Shown: positions 1 to 9,103, counted from the stretch's first letter. The stretch: 64,000 nt of DNA from Flavobacterium sediminis (GCF_003148385.1 NZ_CP029463.1:3162001-3226000), one strand, 5' to 3'. A program made the numbers and translations. Notes: a model not told the origin generated them from the sequence alone.

Positions 1-127
1 TTTCGTATTTACAAATCATAGGTTCTTTTTGAACGAATAATTCATGAGGTGTATTATCTTCTATTTCCGGTTCTTCGGATGGTTGATGATCCGGAAATAA
101 CTTTTTTAATTGGTCTTGTAAATCCAT
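1..127 (-). CDS. SUI1/YciH-type translation initiation factor, N-terminal fragment
   Basis: Partial gene cut by the window edge. On the minus strand an ATG at 127 opens a frame that stays open to base 1. It begins MDLQDQLKKLFPDH, continues with an acidic stretch, and then reads VQKEPMICKYE. This head resembles the N-terminus of flavobacterial SUI1 (eIF1-like) proteins, as I recall the family; the SUI1 domain itself would lie outside the window. A TAACTTTG promoter-like box lies on the minus strand at 158-165, a reasonable distance upstream of the start. The identification rests on about 42 residues, so it is tentative. Confidence 0.6.
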   Translation of the reverse strand, partial: MDLQDQLKKLFPDHQPSEEPEIEDNTPHELFVQKEPMICKYE

Positions 128-195
128 TTGTATTATTTTTAGCCAAGAGTTTTACAACAAAGTTAGTAGTTTCGTTTAAAAATACGAAGCTATTA

Positions 196-235
196 AAATC
201 AAAAAAAGACATCAAGAAAAACTCAATGTCTTTTT
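196..235 (-). terminator. Rho-independent terminator after the 2OG oxygenase gene
   Basis: Inverted repeat AAAAAGACAT (203-212) / ATGTCTTTTT (226-235). Read on the minus strand it follows the stop codon of the oxygenase gene and ends in a run of T. Confidence 0.6.
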
Positions 236-256
236 CCTATCGTTAAAACTAAAAAA

Positions 257-1207
257 TTATTTTTTGATAAGGCCTAATTCTACCAATCTTTCGTGTAAAA
301 ATTCACCGGCAGTGATATCATCATACAATTTAGGATGATCTTCATCAATGCAATGCTCTAAACAATTTAAAGGCATTTCGCTTACCGGATGCATAAAGAA
401 CGGAATAGAGTAACGAGATGTTCCCCATAATTCTTTAGGCGGGTTTACTACTTGGTGAATCGTAGATTTTAATTTGTTATTGGTATGGCGTGATAACATA
501 TCACCCACATTGATCATCAATTCATCAGGTTGAGCAATCGCATCGATCCATTCTCCGGCATGGTTCTGAACTTGTAAACCTTTACCGTGCGCTCCCATTA
601 GTAAAGTGATTAAATTGATGTCACCGTGTGCAGCAGCTCTGACCGCATCTTTAGGCTCTTCGGTGATAGGAGGGTAGTGGATAGGTCTTAAAATACTGTT
701 TCCTTCCGCTACAAATTTGTCGAAATAAAATTCGTCTAAACCTACATATAGTGCTAAAGCTCTTAAAACGTAGATTCCTGTTTTTTCTAACATTTTATAG
801 GCTTTTTCGCCTACTTCGTTAAAATGAGGTAATTCTTTTACTTCAACATTTTCCGGATATTCTGCTACGTATTTTGAATCTTCCGGCAGGTATTGGCCAA
901 AGTGCCAAAACTCTTTTAAATCACCTGTGGTACGACCTTTGGCTGCTTCTTTACCAAAAGAAACATAACCACGTTGTCCGCCAATTCCTGGGATTTCATA
1001 CTGAGATTTAACGGCTACAGGCAATTCAAAAAAATGTTTTACCTCACTGTATAAATCTTCAACCAATTGGTCATCTAAGAAGTGACCTTTTAATGCTACG
1101 AAACCGATTTCTTCGTAGGCTTTTCCGATTTCATTTACAAATTTTTGTTTGCGTACCGGGTCATCCGATAGGAAATCACGCAAGTCAACACTTGGAATTT
1201 TTTGCAT
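257..1207 (-). CDS. 2-oxoglutarate/Fe(II)-dependent dioxygenase, isopenicillin N synthase-like
   Basis: A 316-residue cytosolic non-haem iron oxygenase. The C-terminal double-stranded beta-helix shows the iron triad His194-x-Asp196 (in AHGDINLIT) and His251 (in STIHQVVNP). Arg265-x-Ser267 (in SRYSIPFF) is the expected 2-oxoglutarate carboxylate clamp. The N-terminal region (about 1-110) matches the DIOX_N helix-rich domain of isopenicillin N synthase and plant-type oxygenases. Such proteins hydroxylate or desaturate small molecules using O2 and 2-oxoglutarate, but the substrate cannot be read from the sequence. The length is normal for the family. The gene stands alone, with its own promoter at 1256-1285 and its own terminator, and is divergent from the E1 dehydrogenase gene. 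Family assignment is firm; function is unknown. Confidence 0.9.
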   Translation of the reverse strand: MQKIPSVDLRDFLSDDPVRKQKFVNEIGKAYEEIGFVALKGHFLDDQLVEDLYSEVKHFFELPVAVKSQYEIPGIGGQRGYVSFGKEAAKGRTTGDLKEFWHFGQYLPEDSKYVAEYPENVEVKELPHFNEVGEKAYKMLEKTGIYVLRALALYVGLDEFYFDKFVAEGNSILRPIHYPPITEEPKDAVRAAAHGDINLITLLMGAHGKGLQVQNHAGEWIDAIAQPDELMINVGDMLSRHTNNKLKSTIHQVVNPPKELWGTSRYSIPFFMHPVSEMPLNCLEHCIDEDHPKLYDDITAGEFLHERLVELGLIKK

Positions 1208-1255
1208 TACTTGTTTTTTGTTAATAACTTAAATCGGCTTAAAAGCTGTATTTTA

Positions 1256-1285
1256 CAAATATATAGAAATGTTTCGATACCCAAA
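1256..1285 (-). promoter_or_regulatory. Flavobacterial promoter for the 2OG oxygenase
   Basis: On the minus strand, -33 TTTG (1282-1285) is separated by 18 bp from -7 TATATTTG (1256-1263). The start codon lies about 50 bp downstream. This is a full match to the Bacteroidota TTG/TAnnTTTG consensus. Confidence 0.6.
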
Positions 1286-1402
1286 TAGTAAAGTTATTAA
1301 CAATCATTTTCAGTGTAGAGCAAGACTTAAAATATTTATTATAACAAAATACGCTCAAAATGTTATTTTTTATACTTTTGGGTAAACTAAAACCAAAAAC
1401 TA

Positions 1403-3379
1403 ATGAACTTCGATAGAAAAGATCTAAGTAATTCACAATTAATTGATTTATATAAGAAGCTTTTAAAACCGCGATTGATCGAAGAAAAGATGTTGATCTT
1501 ACTTCGTCAGGGAAAAGTTTCCAAGTGGTTTTCCGGGATCGGTCAGGAAGCTATTGCTGTGGGAATCACAGCAGCTTTAGATACTGATGAATATATTTTA
1601 CCGATGCATCGCAATCTGGGTGTTTTTACAACACGTGAAATACCTCTGCATCGTCTTTTTTCGCAATGGCAGGGCAAAAAGAACGGTTTTACTAAGGGGC
1701 GTGACCGCAGTTTTCATTTCGGTACGCAAGAATATAAAATCATCGGAATGATTTCTCATTTAGGGCCTCAAATGGGCGTTGCCGATGGAATTGCGTTGGC
1801 TAATAAATTAAAGCAGAACGGAAAGGTAACAGCGGTTTTTACGGGTGAAGGTGCTACTTCTGAAGGTGATTTTCACGAAGCTTTAAATGTGGCTTCTGTC
1901 TGGCAATTACCGGTTTTGTTTGTTGTAGAAAATAACGGTTACGGACTTTCAACGCCGACTAATGAACAGTATGCCTGTAAAAATTTAGCCGATAGAGGAA
2001 TCGGATATGGCATGGAAAGTCATATTCTGGACGGAAACAATCTTTTAGAAGTATTTCATAAAATTACGGCATTAAAACAATCACTTCAGGAAAATCCGCG
2101 TCCGGTTTTATTAGAGTTTAAAACATTCCGAATGCGCGGACATGAAGAGGCGAGTGGTACTAAATATGTTCCGAAGGAATTGATGGAAGAGTGGGCTGTG
2201 AAAGATCCGGTTCAAAATTTTAAAGAGTTTCTTTTGCGAACTTTTGTGATGAATGAGGAAAAGGCGGAACAAATTGCAGCAGAAATTAAGCAAGAAATTG
2301 ATGAGAACTGGGCAATTACACAAGCTGAACCTGCATTAGAGGCTTCTTTAATGGAAGAATTAGGTGATATGTATCAACAGTATGATTATCAAGATATTCC
2401 TTATAATCCTGAAACGGAAAATATCCGTTTGATCGATGCGGTTTCACAAGCGTTGCGTCAATCAATGGAGGTGCATTCTAATCTGGTAATCATGGGGCAG
2501 GATATTGCAGAATACGGCGGTGCTTTTAAGGTAACTGACGGTTTTGTAGAGGCTTTTGGAAAAGAGCGGGTTCGCAATACGCCTATTTGTGAAAGTGCTA
2601 TTGTTTCTGCTGCTAATGGTTTGTCGATCAACGGTTTTAAAGCAGTAATGGAAATGCAGTTTGCTGATTTTGTTTCTACCGGATTCAATCCTATTGTCAA
2701 TTTGTTAGCAAAACAGCATTATCGCTGGGATGAAAAATCGGATGTGGTAGTGAGAATGCCTTGCGGTGGCGGTACACAGGCCGGACCTTTTCATTCGCAG
2801 ACGAATGAGGCCTGGTTTACTAAGACTCCGGGATTAAAAGTAGTGTATCCTGCTTTTCCTTTTGATGCGAAAGGTTTGTTGAATACGGCTATTAATGATC
2901 CGAATCCGGTTATGTTTTTTGAGCATAAACAATTATACAGAAGTATTTATCAGGATGTGCCGAAAGATTATTATACTTTGCCTTTCGGTAAAGCTAGTTT
3001 GATCAAAGAAGGAGATCAGGTTACGATAGTTTCTTTTGGCGCCGGGGTGCACTGGGCATTGGAAATTTTAGAGCAGCATCCGGAAATTTCAGCTGATCTG
3101 ATCGATTTAAGAACACTTCAACCGTTGGATTCGGAAACGATCTTTAATTCGGTTAAAAAGACCAGTCGTTGTATTATTCTTCAGGAAGATACGTTGTTTG
3201 GTGGTATTGCCAGCGATATTTCGGCTATGGTTATGGAGAATTGTTTTGAATATCTGGATGCTCCGGTAAAACGTGTCGGAAGTTTAGAATCGGCTATTCC
3301 GTTCATGAAAGTGTTGGAAGACCAATATTTACCGAAACAACGTTTTGAGAAAGAATTAACCGAATTGTTACAGTATTAG
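1403..3379 (+). CDS. 2-oxoacid dehydrogenase E1 component, fused alpha and beta subunits
   Basis: A 658-residue thiamine diphosphate-dependent E1. Residues about 1-330 are the alpha subunit, with the ThDP/Mg motif from [10 protein letters not shown] to VENNGYG and the regulatory-loop-like [11 protein letters not shown]. Residues about 345-658 are the transketolase-like beta subunit ([35 protein letters not shown]). The enzyme decarboxylates a 2-oxoacid and passes the acyl group to a lipoyl E2. The fused layout is typical of Bacteroidota, where it is usually annotated as branched-chain (2-oxoisovalerate) E1; substrate preference cannot be settled here. No E2 or E3 gene is adjacent, so partners must be encoded elsewhere. 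A -7 box TACTTTTG lies at 1373-1380, 22 bp before the ATG. The fused length equals the sum of the two subunits. Confidence 0.88.
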   Translation: MNFDRKDLSNSQLIDLYKKLLKPRLIEEKMLILLRQGKVSKWFSGIGQEAIAVGITAALDTDEYILPMHRNLGVFTTREIPLHRLFSQWQGKKNGFTKGRDRSFHFGTQEYKIIGMISHLGPQMGVADGIALANKLKQNGKVTAVFTGEGATSEGDFHEALNVASVWQLPVLFVVENNGYGLSTPTNEQYACKNLADRGIGYGMESHILDGNNLLEVFHKITALKQSLQENPRPVLLEFKTFRMRGHEEASGTKYVPKELMEEWAVKDPVQNFKEFLLRTFVMNEEKAEQIAAEIKQEIDENWAITQAEPALEASLMEELGDMYQQYDYQDIPYNPETENIRLIDAVSQALRQSMEVHSNLVIMGQDIAEYGGAFKVTDGFVEAFGKERVRNTPICESAIVSAANGLSINGFKAVMEMQFADFVSTGFNPIVNLLAKQHYRWDEKSDVVVRMPCGGGTQAGPFHSQTNEAWFTKTPGLKVVYPAFPFDAKGLLNTAINDPNPVMFFEHKQLYRSIYQDVPKDYYTLPFGKASLIKEGDQVTIVSFGAGVHWALEILEQHPEISADLIDLRTLQPLDSETIFNSVKKTSRCIILQEDTLFGGIASDISAMVMENCFEYLDAPVKRVGSLESAIPFMKVLEDQYLPKQRFEKELTELLQY

Positions 3380-3394
3380 CAAAATGAAATAGGG

Positions 3395-3456
3395 AAGAAG
3401 TGAAAAGAAGCTTACTATAGATACCTGAATTGTATCAGGATTTTTTTTCACTTCTT
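3395..3456. terminator. Bidirectional terminator between convergent genes
   Basis: AAGAAGTGAAAA (3395-3406) pairs perfectly with TTTTCACTTCTT (3445-3456). An inner CCTGA/TCAGG hairpin (3424-3439) and T/A runs lie on both sides. It sits between the E1 gene and the converging DUF3137 gene. Confidence 0.6.
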
Positions 3457-3459
3457 TTA

Positions 3460-4518
3460 TTAGTCTTTAGTCCAGATCCGGGTATCTAAATTTAAGTCTT
3501 TGACAATCTTTTCGAAAGAATTTATTTCATGGATATATGGGATAAAGTAATCACCGTCTTTGATTTTAGTAGCAATACTTGCTTTAAAAAAGTTTTTATC
3601 CCAAGGAATGATAAAATACATTTTTCCATTGATAAAAGAAACGATCGGTAAAGCTTTTTCGGATTCAGAAAGGGTATGGATCCGGTCGATCAGATTTTGT
3701 GAAAGAACGTAATATCCTGTTTGAACATCAGACGTATAAATGTTGTATTTATCGTTAATAAAAGGGTTTTCGACATTTATTTTTGAAAGTGTTTTAGGGT
3801 CTAACATTTCATATAATTTGTCTTTTAACCGATCATTTTTTTTCGGAAGCATAAAAACTTTTCCGTTGAATTCTTTGTGGAAATCAGCATACATGAAAAA
3901 GCCTGAAAAGAAAATGTTAATTTCTTCCACAATGCCGATTATGGCATCGTCCGCATTATCATTATCGCCTGTAAAGATATTTTTGATTATAAGTATCGGG
4001 ATCAAAATAATTGATAGCAGGCATCCGCCAATGGTCTTTGCATAGTTGATCTGTTTTTTGAAGAACTTTATTTCGAAAAATTCAACATCAATAGTGCCGA
4101 TCTTTCCTTTAACATAGTCTTCTCCTTCGATTTCAAAGGTGTTTGCAAAGAACCCTTTTGATAAGAATTGGCTTTGCTTTAGTGTTTCGCCATTATATCC
4201 GTGCGGTGCATATTGAAACGTGTCATTGATATGTTTGAAAATAGTTGGTAATACCTGGTTTTTCAACTGGCTTTCAAAAACTTTTTTCGGGTCGTTGATG
4301 ATAGAAAGCAGAAAAAGAACAATACCGGTTGCAATGACTGCCGGAATTAAAACAGGAACAATGAAGTTTATGATCAGTAAAATAAAAAACACACCTTTTA
4401 ATAAGGTTCGAAGAGGTTTTATAATCCTGAAAAGATAGTTTAATCGAACGGCTTTGATTCTCTTTTTTTCAAGAAATACAGCCTGTTCGTTCAGAAATGA
4501 TCGTAAATCATCATTCAT
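3460..4518 (-). CDS. DUF3137 family membrane protein
   Basis: A 352-residue protein with two transmembrane segments near the N-terminus (about 42-80), separated by a short loop, and another hydrophobic segment near 160-185. The rest is predicted cytosolic beta-rich sequence. The pattern and the position immediately downstream of a LemA gene (21 bp apart, same strand) fit DUF3137, a family found next to lemA in many bacteria. Its molecular role is not known. The pair is probably one operon read from the lemA promoter. The family call comes from recognition of the overall sequence and context, not from a catalytic motif. Confidence 0.75.
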   Translation of the reverse strand: MNDDLRSFLNEQAVFLEKKRIKAVRLNYLFRIIKPLRTLLKGVFFILLIINFIVPVLIPAVIATGIVLFLLSIINDPKKVFESQLKNQVLPTIFKHINDTFQYAPHGYNGETLKQSQFLSKGFFANTFEIEGEDYVKGKIGTIDVEFFEIKFFKKQINYAKTIGGCLLSIILIPILIIKNIFTGDNDNADDAIIGIVEEINIFFSGFFMYADFHKEFNGKVFMLPKKNDRLKDKLYEMLDPKTLSKINVENPFINDKYNIYTSDVQTGYYVLSQNLIDRIHTLSESEKALPIVSFINGKMYFIIPWDKNFFKASIATKIKDGDYFIPYIHEINSFEKIVKDLNLDTRIWTKD

Positions 4519-4539
4519 GGGAGCTTCTTTTTATTTTAG

Positions 4540-5136
4540 TTATGCGTTGAATAAATTCTTTAGATCCGGTGCTTTCTTGGTGGCTTCGTCTGCCTGAAAA
4601 TACGGATGTAATTTGAAATCATTAATACTTGCTAAAATATTGGAAGGAAAGCTTTGTATCGCATTATTTAAGTTGTTTACAGCAAAGTTATAGGCTCTTC
4701 TTGAAGCGCTGATCTGTTCTTCTACTTCGTTAAGAGTTCTCTGTAAGTGCAACATATTTTCATTCGACTTTAGTTCGGGATAACTTTCAACATTAACCAT
4801 CAAGCCTTTTACCAATCCGCCCAGTTCGTTTTCCAGATTGAATCTTTCATTAGAATTGGGATCTATCTGGGTAATTTTGCTTCGCAATTCGACGATCTCT
4901 TTTAATGTATCTTGTTCGTGCGACATGTATTTTTTAACACTTTCAACCAAATTAGGGATCAGTTCGCCTCTTTTCTGAAGGGCAACATCTACACCACTGA
5001 AGGCATATTCTACCTGATTTCTCTTTTTCACCAATCCGTTATAGATCACAATGAATACGATAAGGGTGATGAAAAATACAGGAAGTGTAATAATAACTAT
5101 AATCAATAGAATGAGGTAAGCTGTAGTTTTATTCAT
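4540..5136 (-). CDS. lemA: LemA family protein
   Basis: A 198-residue protein with one N-terminal transmembrane helix (about 7-32), then a long helical domain. It carries the LemA signatures YNGLVKKRNQVEYAFSGVDV, the RGELIPNLVESVKKYMSHE block and the C-terminal ASINDFKLHPYFQA. LemA proteins are membrane-anchored with the helical bundle outside; their function is poorly defined. It is the first gene of a two-gene unit with the DUF3137 protein. A TATATTTG box lies on the minus strand at 5178-5185, about 40 bp upstream of the start. Length is normal for the family. Confidence 0.9.
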   Translation of the reverse strand: MNKTTAYLILLIIVIITLPVFFITLIVFIVIYNGLVKKRNQVEYAFSGVDVALQKRGELIPNLVESVKKYMSHEQDTLKEIVELRSKITQIDPNSNERFNLENELGGLVKGLMVNVESYPELKSNENMLHLQRTLNEVEEQISASRRAYNFAVNNLNNAIQSFPSNILASINDFKLHPYFQADEATKKAPDLKNLFNA

Positions 5137-5246
5137 GTCTTAGTATGGCACAAGTTCGTGCTTTTGGTTAATTTTTTCAAATATATTAAAATTTCTGTCA
5201 GAAAGCAGATGTTTTTATACTTGAAAATCCTTAAGAATAACCAGGC

Positions 5247-5936
5247 TTATTTCAGTGCAAAATAAACGGTAACCGTTGCTTCAATTCTTATTTTATCAAA
5301 GCTGATATCTAAATCATCTCCATTTATTTGATTGCTTATCGAATTTAATCCTCTAACATTTAACCCCGAAGCTCTACCGAAAATATTAGTTTCCAGATCC
5401 GAGATGTAGATGGCAGGACCTAATTCCTGATTGAGATTTTTGACCATTTCTTCCGCCTGTTTTTTAGCTTTTAATATGGCTTTCCCTTTAAGTTCAATTT
5501 TTAATTCTTCTATTTTTGAATATTCGGTTTTCAGTAATTCAACATTTGAAATTTCCTGACTTTCCAGTTCTTTAAGAATTGTACCGGCACTGACAGCATC
5601 AAAAATTTCGAGTTGGTAATTTTTAGTTTTTTGAATGTCTGTTTTTTTGAGGAAGTAATCTTTGAAGTTACTTGAGATGTCTTTAAGTGTAAGTTGTTTT
5701 TGTATATCCACATTGTTTTCTAACAGTACTTTTTCCATTCTTTTTTCCAGTTCTTCTACAGAAACTTTGCCTTTAGTATTTTGTTCCGAAAGCGTAATGG
5801 ATAAGGTAATTTTATCCGGGATCACTTCTGTAGTATATGTAGCCTTAGTTTGAAGTTGGGGTGTTTTCGTAAAATCGTTTACCTGAGCTAAACTCACTAA
5901 CGGAATGAATAAAAGGATAAAGAATAAATTTTTCAT
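5247..5936 (-). CDS. SIMPL domain-containing (DUF541) secreted protein
   Basis: A 229-residue protein with a classical signal peptide (MKNLFFILLFIPLVSLAQ). The body fits the SIMPL/DUF541 family: a first strand like ATYTTEVIPDKITLSITLSE, a central helix with many Lys and Glu residues, KAKKQAEEMVKNLNQELG, and a C-terminal strand IRIEATVTVYFALK. Members are periplasmic or surface proteins of unclear function. The gene is transcribed alone. A TACATTTG box on the minus strand at 5981-5988 is a likely promoter. Confidence 0.8.
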   Translation of the reverse strand: MKNLFFILLFIPLVSLAQVNDFTKTPQLQTKATYTTEVIPDKITLSITLSEQNTKGKVSVEELEKRMEKVLLENNVDIQKQLTLKDISSNFKDYFLKKTDIQKTKNYQLEIFDAVSAGTILKELESQEISNVELLKTEYSKIEELKIELKGKAILKAKKQAEEMVKNLNQELGPAIYISDLETNIFGRASGLNVRGLNSISNQINGDDLDISFDKIRIEATVTVYFALK

Positions 5937-6069
5937 GTGTTATTTTAATTGTGTAGTGTGAATAATAAGAGTACTTTTTTCAAATGTACTAAAAATACGA
6001 GCTAAAAGCTGTGTGAACCACCAACAAAAAGAGGATTATAATGGACTTGAAGTATTTATATGTGTGTTA

Positions 6070-7056
6070 TTAGACACTGATCCTTTTTAATTTTTCCATA
6101 CTTGTTTTTTCTTTTTCAGATAGCTCAATGAGGATATCCGAAGCTTCATTAATATATTTGAAATTTTCTGTTTCTCCTATCCTGTAAAATAAGTCGGCTA
6201 CTGTTTTCCATAGCGTAGCTATAGTATCATATTCATGAACAACTTTTCTGATCTCATTTGATTCGAGAATTTCTTCGCTTTCCTTAAGGAAATCACGGTA
6301 TAAGTTTCTGAATAGTGATCCTCCGGTTCCTCCATTTTCCATTAATGAGGCTGAAGTTTGAAAGTCTTTTTTTATATTTTTACTTGTCTTGAACCATTTT
6401 TGAATTTCTGAACTTGTCTTATATATCCCTTTATAACCGATATTTTGTATAGGTGGATTTAAAAAATCTGTAGCATTACGATGAATAGCTTGTTTAATTG
6501 CATCTTTCCGGTCAGGCAGTTTTCCCTTTTGGTGTATTGTATACGAACGGTTTCTTGATGACATAGGTCCTTTTTCATTTCTTGCCAGTTCCAGACTTTT
6601 AAGAGATGTTTTGGCAACTCTTTCTTGTTGGTTAGTATCGTTCAGGTATGCAAATTCATTGTCATAACCGTAGATAGAGGCGTAGTGTCCTGCAAAGTGA
6701 ATCTTATTGGCGAAATAGTCCAAATGATAACAATCTAATTTTAGTCCCACTGCTTTTCCATTATCGAGGTTTTGTTTAACATTCAGCCAAGCTTTATTGA
6801 CAGAAGTCGTTTCATGGACTTCCAGTTTTAGGTTCAGGTTACGACATATATTTTCGGTTAAAGCATCGGGTTTAATACGGCCGCCTATAAACGGAAAATC
6901 CATGATCTTCATATTCCAGAAAATATATCCGAGTCCTTCTCCTAAACCGAATAGCATAGGTTCGGAAAGTTCGATTCCAAGTTGGTAGAGCAGGCTTCCT
7001 GTGGCAGTAGTTTCACAATGTTGTCCGTTAAAGGGTTTAAAATGTTCCAGAATCAT
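6070..7056 (-). CDS. BtrH_N / DUF4872-type protein (butirosin biosynthesis H-like)
   Basis: A 328-residue protein. The N-terminal ~130 residues match the BtrH N-terminal fold: PFNGQHCETTATGSLL with a candidate nucleophile Cys14, GLGEGLGYIFW, and a later HFAGHYASIYGYDNEFAYLND block carrying candidate catalytic His and Asp. The family is cysteine-peptidase-like, and BtrH itself is an acyltransferase in butirosin synthesis. The C-terminal ~150 residues are helical and fit DUF4872. No biosynthetic cluster surrounds it, so this is a stand-alone member with unknown substrate. A TACTTTTG box at 7067-7074 on the minus strand lies just upstream of the ATG. The family assignment is from recognition; the activity is inferred. 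Confidence 0.72.
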   Translation of the reverse strand: MILEHFKPFNGQHCETTATGSLLYQLGIELSEPMLFGLGEGLGYIFWNMKIMDFPFIGGRIKPDALTENICRNLNLKLEVHETTSVNKAWLNVKQNLDNGKAVGLKLDCYHLDYFANKIHFAGHYASIYGYDNEFAYLNDTNQQERVAKTSLKSLELARNEKGPMSSRNRSYTIHQKGKLPDRKDAIKQAIHRNATDFLNPPIQNIGYKGIYKTSSEIQKWFKTSKNIKKDFQTSASLMENGGTGGSLFRNLYRDFLKESEEILESNEIRKVVHEYDTIATLWKTVADLFYRIGETENFKYINEASDILIELSEKEKTSMEKLKRISV

Positions 7057-7143
7057 GTTTTTATTTCAAAAGTAGATCATAGAAGTGACAACCCTATGTC
7101 AGGAGAATTCCGGTATTTTAAAAATCAGGTAAAAATTTTAAGA

Positions 7144-7725
7144 TCACTTTAGTTTTTGACCTAATGCTTCTACTTCTTTTAGCCATTTTTCTCTTTTCGG
7201 AACAGTTGTAGTTTTTATGGGACCGAAATAAGTTACTTTAACCGGGCTTACGCCGCAAAATTTGAGTGTAGATCTTTTCAACTGATTTACACTAGGTTTT
7301 CCGAATGCAATGCTGTAATACCATGAAGGTTGGTCTAATGTTGTTATGATATGACCGGTTTTTCCGGATAATAATTTATCCCACCAAAGGGAATTTTCCC
7401 GATATTGAAAAGCAAATCCGGGTAAAAAGAGGCGGTCTATAAAACCTTTGGTTATTGCCGGAAGTCCGCCCCACCAAACCGGGTGGATCCAGACTAAGTG
7501 GTCTGCCCATAGAATTTTTTGCCAGGCATCCATCAGATCAGGTTCCAGTTCGGTTCTTTTTTGGTAGCCGAATTGGAGATTAGGGTTAAATTGAAGATCC
7601 GCTATAATGATTTCCCGAATTTCAGCGCCTGAGCTTTCCGCTCCTTTTTTATAAGCCTGAGCAATGGCAAAATTGAAAGAGTCTTTATTGGGATGTCCGT
7701 TGATAATTACTATTTTTTTACTCAT
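7144..7725 (-). CDS. NAD(P)H-dependent flavodoxin-fold oxidoreductase (quinone reductase-like)
   Basis: A 193-residue flavodoxin-like reductase. KKIVIINGHPNKDSFN forms the FMN/FAD phosphate loop. WADHLVWIHPVWWGGLPAITKGFIDR is the typical MdaB/NQO1-family core, and GKTGHIITTLDQPSWYY follows. These enzymes transfer two electrons from NAD(P)H to quinones or related electrophiles. I place the start at the ATG at 7725, which directly opens the first beta strand; an upstream in-frame ATG at 7749 would add eight residues and would overlap the TACATTTG promoter box (7747-7754, minus strand). A Crp/Fnr-type regulator gene lies just downstream on the same strand. Confidence 0.85.
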   Translation of the reverse strand: MSKKIVIINGHPNKDSFNFAIAQAYKKGAESSGAEIREIIIADLQFNPNLQFGYQKRTELEPDLMDAWQKILWADHLVWIHPVWWGGLPAITKGFIDRLFLPGFAFQYRENSLWWDKLLSGKTGHIITTLDQPSWYYSIAFGKPSVNQLKRSTLKFCGVSPVKVTYFGPIKTTTVPKREKWLKEVEALGQKLK

Positions 7726-7787
7726 TTTGTTTACAGTTTTATAAAGCAAATGTAGTAAGGTTGTTTTCCTGCGAACAGGACATTTGT

Positions 7788-8354
7788 CTAAAAAGAAATT
7801 TCTTTTCGCAGTCGGCTTAAATGTCGTTGAGTAATTCCCAAATAGGAAGCCAGGTATTTTAAGGGAACTTCCTGAATATATTCCGGTTGTTTTTGGATGA
7901 GCTCTGTATAACGATACAAAGCATCGTTCTTTTGTAGCTGAAAGATACGTTTTTCAAGTTCAATATATTGTTGTTCGGCTATGACCTTTAAAAATTTTGT
8001 CCAATTGGGATGATTTTGTTCTAATTCCTGAATCTTTTCTTGGGGAAACAACAGTAAATCAACAGTAGTGATCGCTTCAATATTTTCATTTGTAGGCTGT
8101 TGTGTTATAAAAGAAGAATAAGCTGTCATAAAATGATTCGGAAAGGTTATGCAATAGGTAATATCTTCTTCTTTGTTTGAAAAGTAAAACGAACGAAGCA
8201 GTCCGCTTATTACAAATGCAACACTTTTACAGGTTTCTCCTTCCTGAATAAAATAGTCTCCTTTGTTGAGTTGTTTTTGTATGCCCAGTTCTGTAAAAAG
8301 ATCAATTTCTTTATCGGATAATAGACCAAAGGAGTTTAAATATTCTTTTAGCAT
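7788..8354 (-). CDS. Crp/Fnr-family transcriptional regulator
   Basis: A 188-residue regulator. Residues about 25-115 form the cyclic-nucleotide-binding-type beta roll (LNKGDYFIQEGETCKSVAFVISG). The C-terminal helix-turn-helix is PLKYLASYLGITQRHLSRLRKEI. No FNR-type cysteine cluster and no clear cAMP-binding RxS motif are visible, so the ligand is unknown. It lies upstream of the flavodoxin-fold reductase gene on the same strand with about 60 bp between them. This arrangement suggests, but does not prove, that it regulates that gene. Length is typical of the short Bacteroidota members. Confidence 0.85.
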   Translation of the reverse strand: MLKEYLNSFGLLSDKEIDLFTELGIQKQLNKGDYFIQEGETCKSVAFVISGLLRSFYFSNKEEDITYCITFPNHFMTAYSSFITQQPTNENIEAITTVDLLLFPQEKIQELEQNHPNWTKFLKVIAEQQYIELEKRIFQLQKNDALYRYTELIQKQPEYIQEVPLKYLASYLGITQRHLSRLRKEISF

Positions 8355-8472
8355 TAGTTTGTGTTATAGTGTTGACGGAATGAGGTAAATTTTATGAATA
8401 AGCACTTTTATTTTTTTGTAGATACAAGTGAAACAGAGAAACAAAATTCGGAAGATTGACCAGACCAAGCTC

Positions 8473-8500
8473 ATTACTTGTAACCGATGTTGTAAGTAGT
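8473..8500 (-). repeat. Imperfect hairpin right after the stop of the 8503 gene
   Basis: ATTACTTGTAAC (8473-8484) and GTTGTAAGTAGT (8489-8500) form an imperfect inverted repeat (9 of 12 positions match) around a 4-base loop. It begins two bases beyond the stop codon of the minus-strand gene at 8503-8964. It could be a terminator-like fold or the 3' end of a cassette unit. The remaining sequence to the Crp/Fnr gene (8355-8472) shows nothing else I can name. Confidence 0.4.
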
Positions 8501-8502
8501 GT

Positions 8503-8964
8503 TTATAAATAGTCAAAATATCTTTCAAACCACGTTGAAGCTCTTTCTCCATAAATAGTTTTAAAGCTGTCAAATTTTCCGTCATAATCAGCGTCTATTT
8601 CATTTGGCTCAATAAAAAGGAACTTATGATTCTTTAATAATTTTCGCAATGTTTCTAAGTTGTCTGAGTTGATGTTTTCAATTCCATTAATTGTAACTAA
8701 TTTGCCAAAGTTGCTAAATCTTATTGAATGTTGATAATTGGCAACTAATTCAATTAGTAATTTATTAGGAATGATTAAATCGCAAATAAAGCTTGCATCT
8801 TGAATTTGGTCATCAATTTTAAATTCAGAGTTAAATATGGCTTCTAATTCGAGTTTAAGGTTTTCAATTTGAAAAATTAAATCATTATAATCAAAATCGG
8901 TTGGAGTTTCAAAGCTTCCAACTTCATCAAATTCTAATAATATTTGTTTAGTTTCTATTTTCAT
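8503..8964 (-). CDS. Hypothetical protein of the accessory island
   Basis: A 153-residue acidic protein with no signal peptide or transmembrane segment. I do not recognise a family. It shows a helical middle (residues about 25-45), short hydrophobic strands (LLIELVANYQ, FLFIEP) and an aromatic C-terminus (TWFERYFDYL). The start at 8964 is supported by the repeat-borne promoter upstream (-7 box 9027-9034, about 60 bp from the ATG). It is one of three genes each preceded by the same repeat. Size, acidity and single-gene cassette layout are compatible with an immunity-type protein, but nothing in the sequence proves this. Confidence 0.6.
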   Translation of the reverse strand: MKIETKQILLEFDEVGSFETPTDFDYNDLIFQIENLKLELEAIFNSEFKIDDQIQDASFICDLIIPNKLLIELVANYQHSIRFSNFGKLVTINGIENINSDNLETLRKLLKNHKFLFIEPNEIDADYDGKFDSFKTIYGERASTWFERYFDYL

Positions 8965-8976
8965 TCAATATTAATT

Positions 8977-9103
8977 ACAACGGTTTGTGGCTATAAAGTA
9001 GTGGCTTAACCCAAACTGAATCATAACAAATATAGATTATTTTTATAGAATTTGCAGTTATAAGTGAAGTGAATTGGTAAAGCAGAATTCAGAAGTAGGT
9101 GAG
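8977..9103 (-). repeat. Intergenic repeat copy A with promoter
   Basis: First of three related copies. Shared blocks on the plus strand include TCATAACAAATATAGATTAT, GTTATAAGTGAAG, GGTAAAGC, GAATTCAGA and GTAGGTGAG. On the minus strand it contains the perfect -7 box TATATTTG (9027-9034) that would drive the gene at 8503-8964. The three copies are alike over the promoter half and diverge toward the start codon. Confidence 0.7.

Noticed and set aside
49..246. Open plus-strand frame of 65 codons at the window start
   Set aside because: It overlaps the minus-strand SUI1-type gene start and a terminator, and has no family resemblance.
8364..8585. 73-codon minus-strand frame after the acidic hypothetical gene
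   Set aside because: It overlaps the end of the 8503-8964 gene in another frame and reads through the post-gene hairpin; no promoter or family features.
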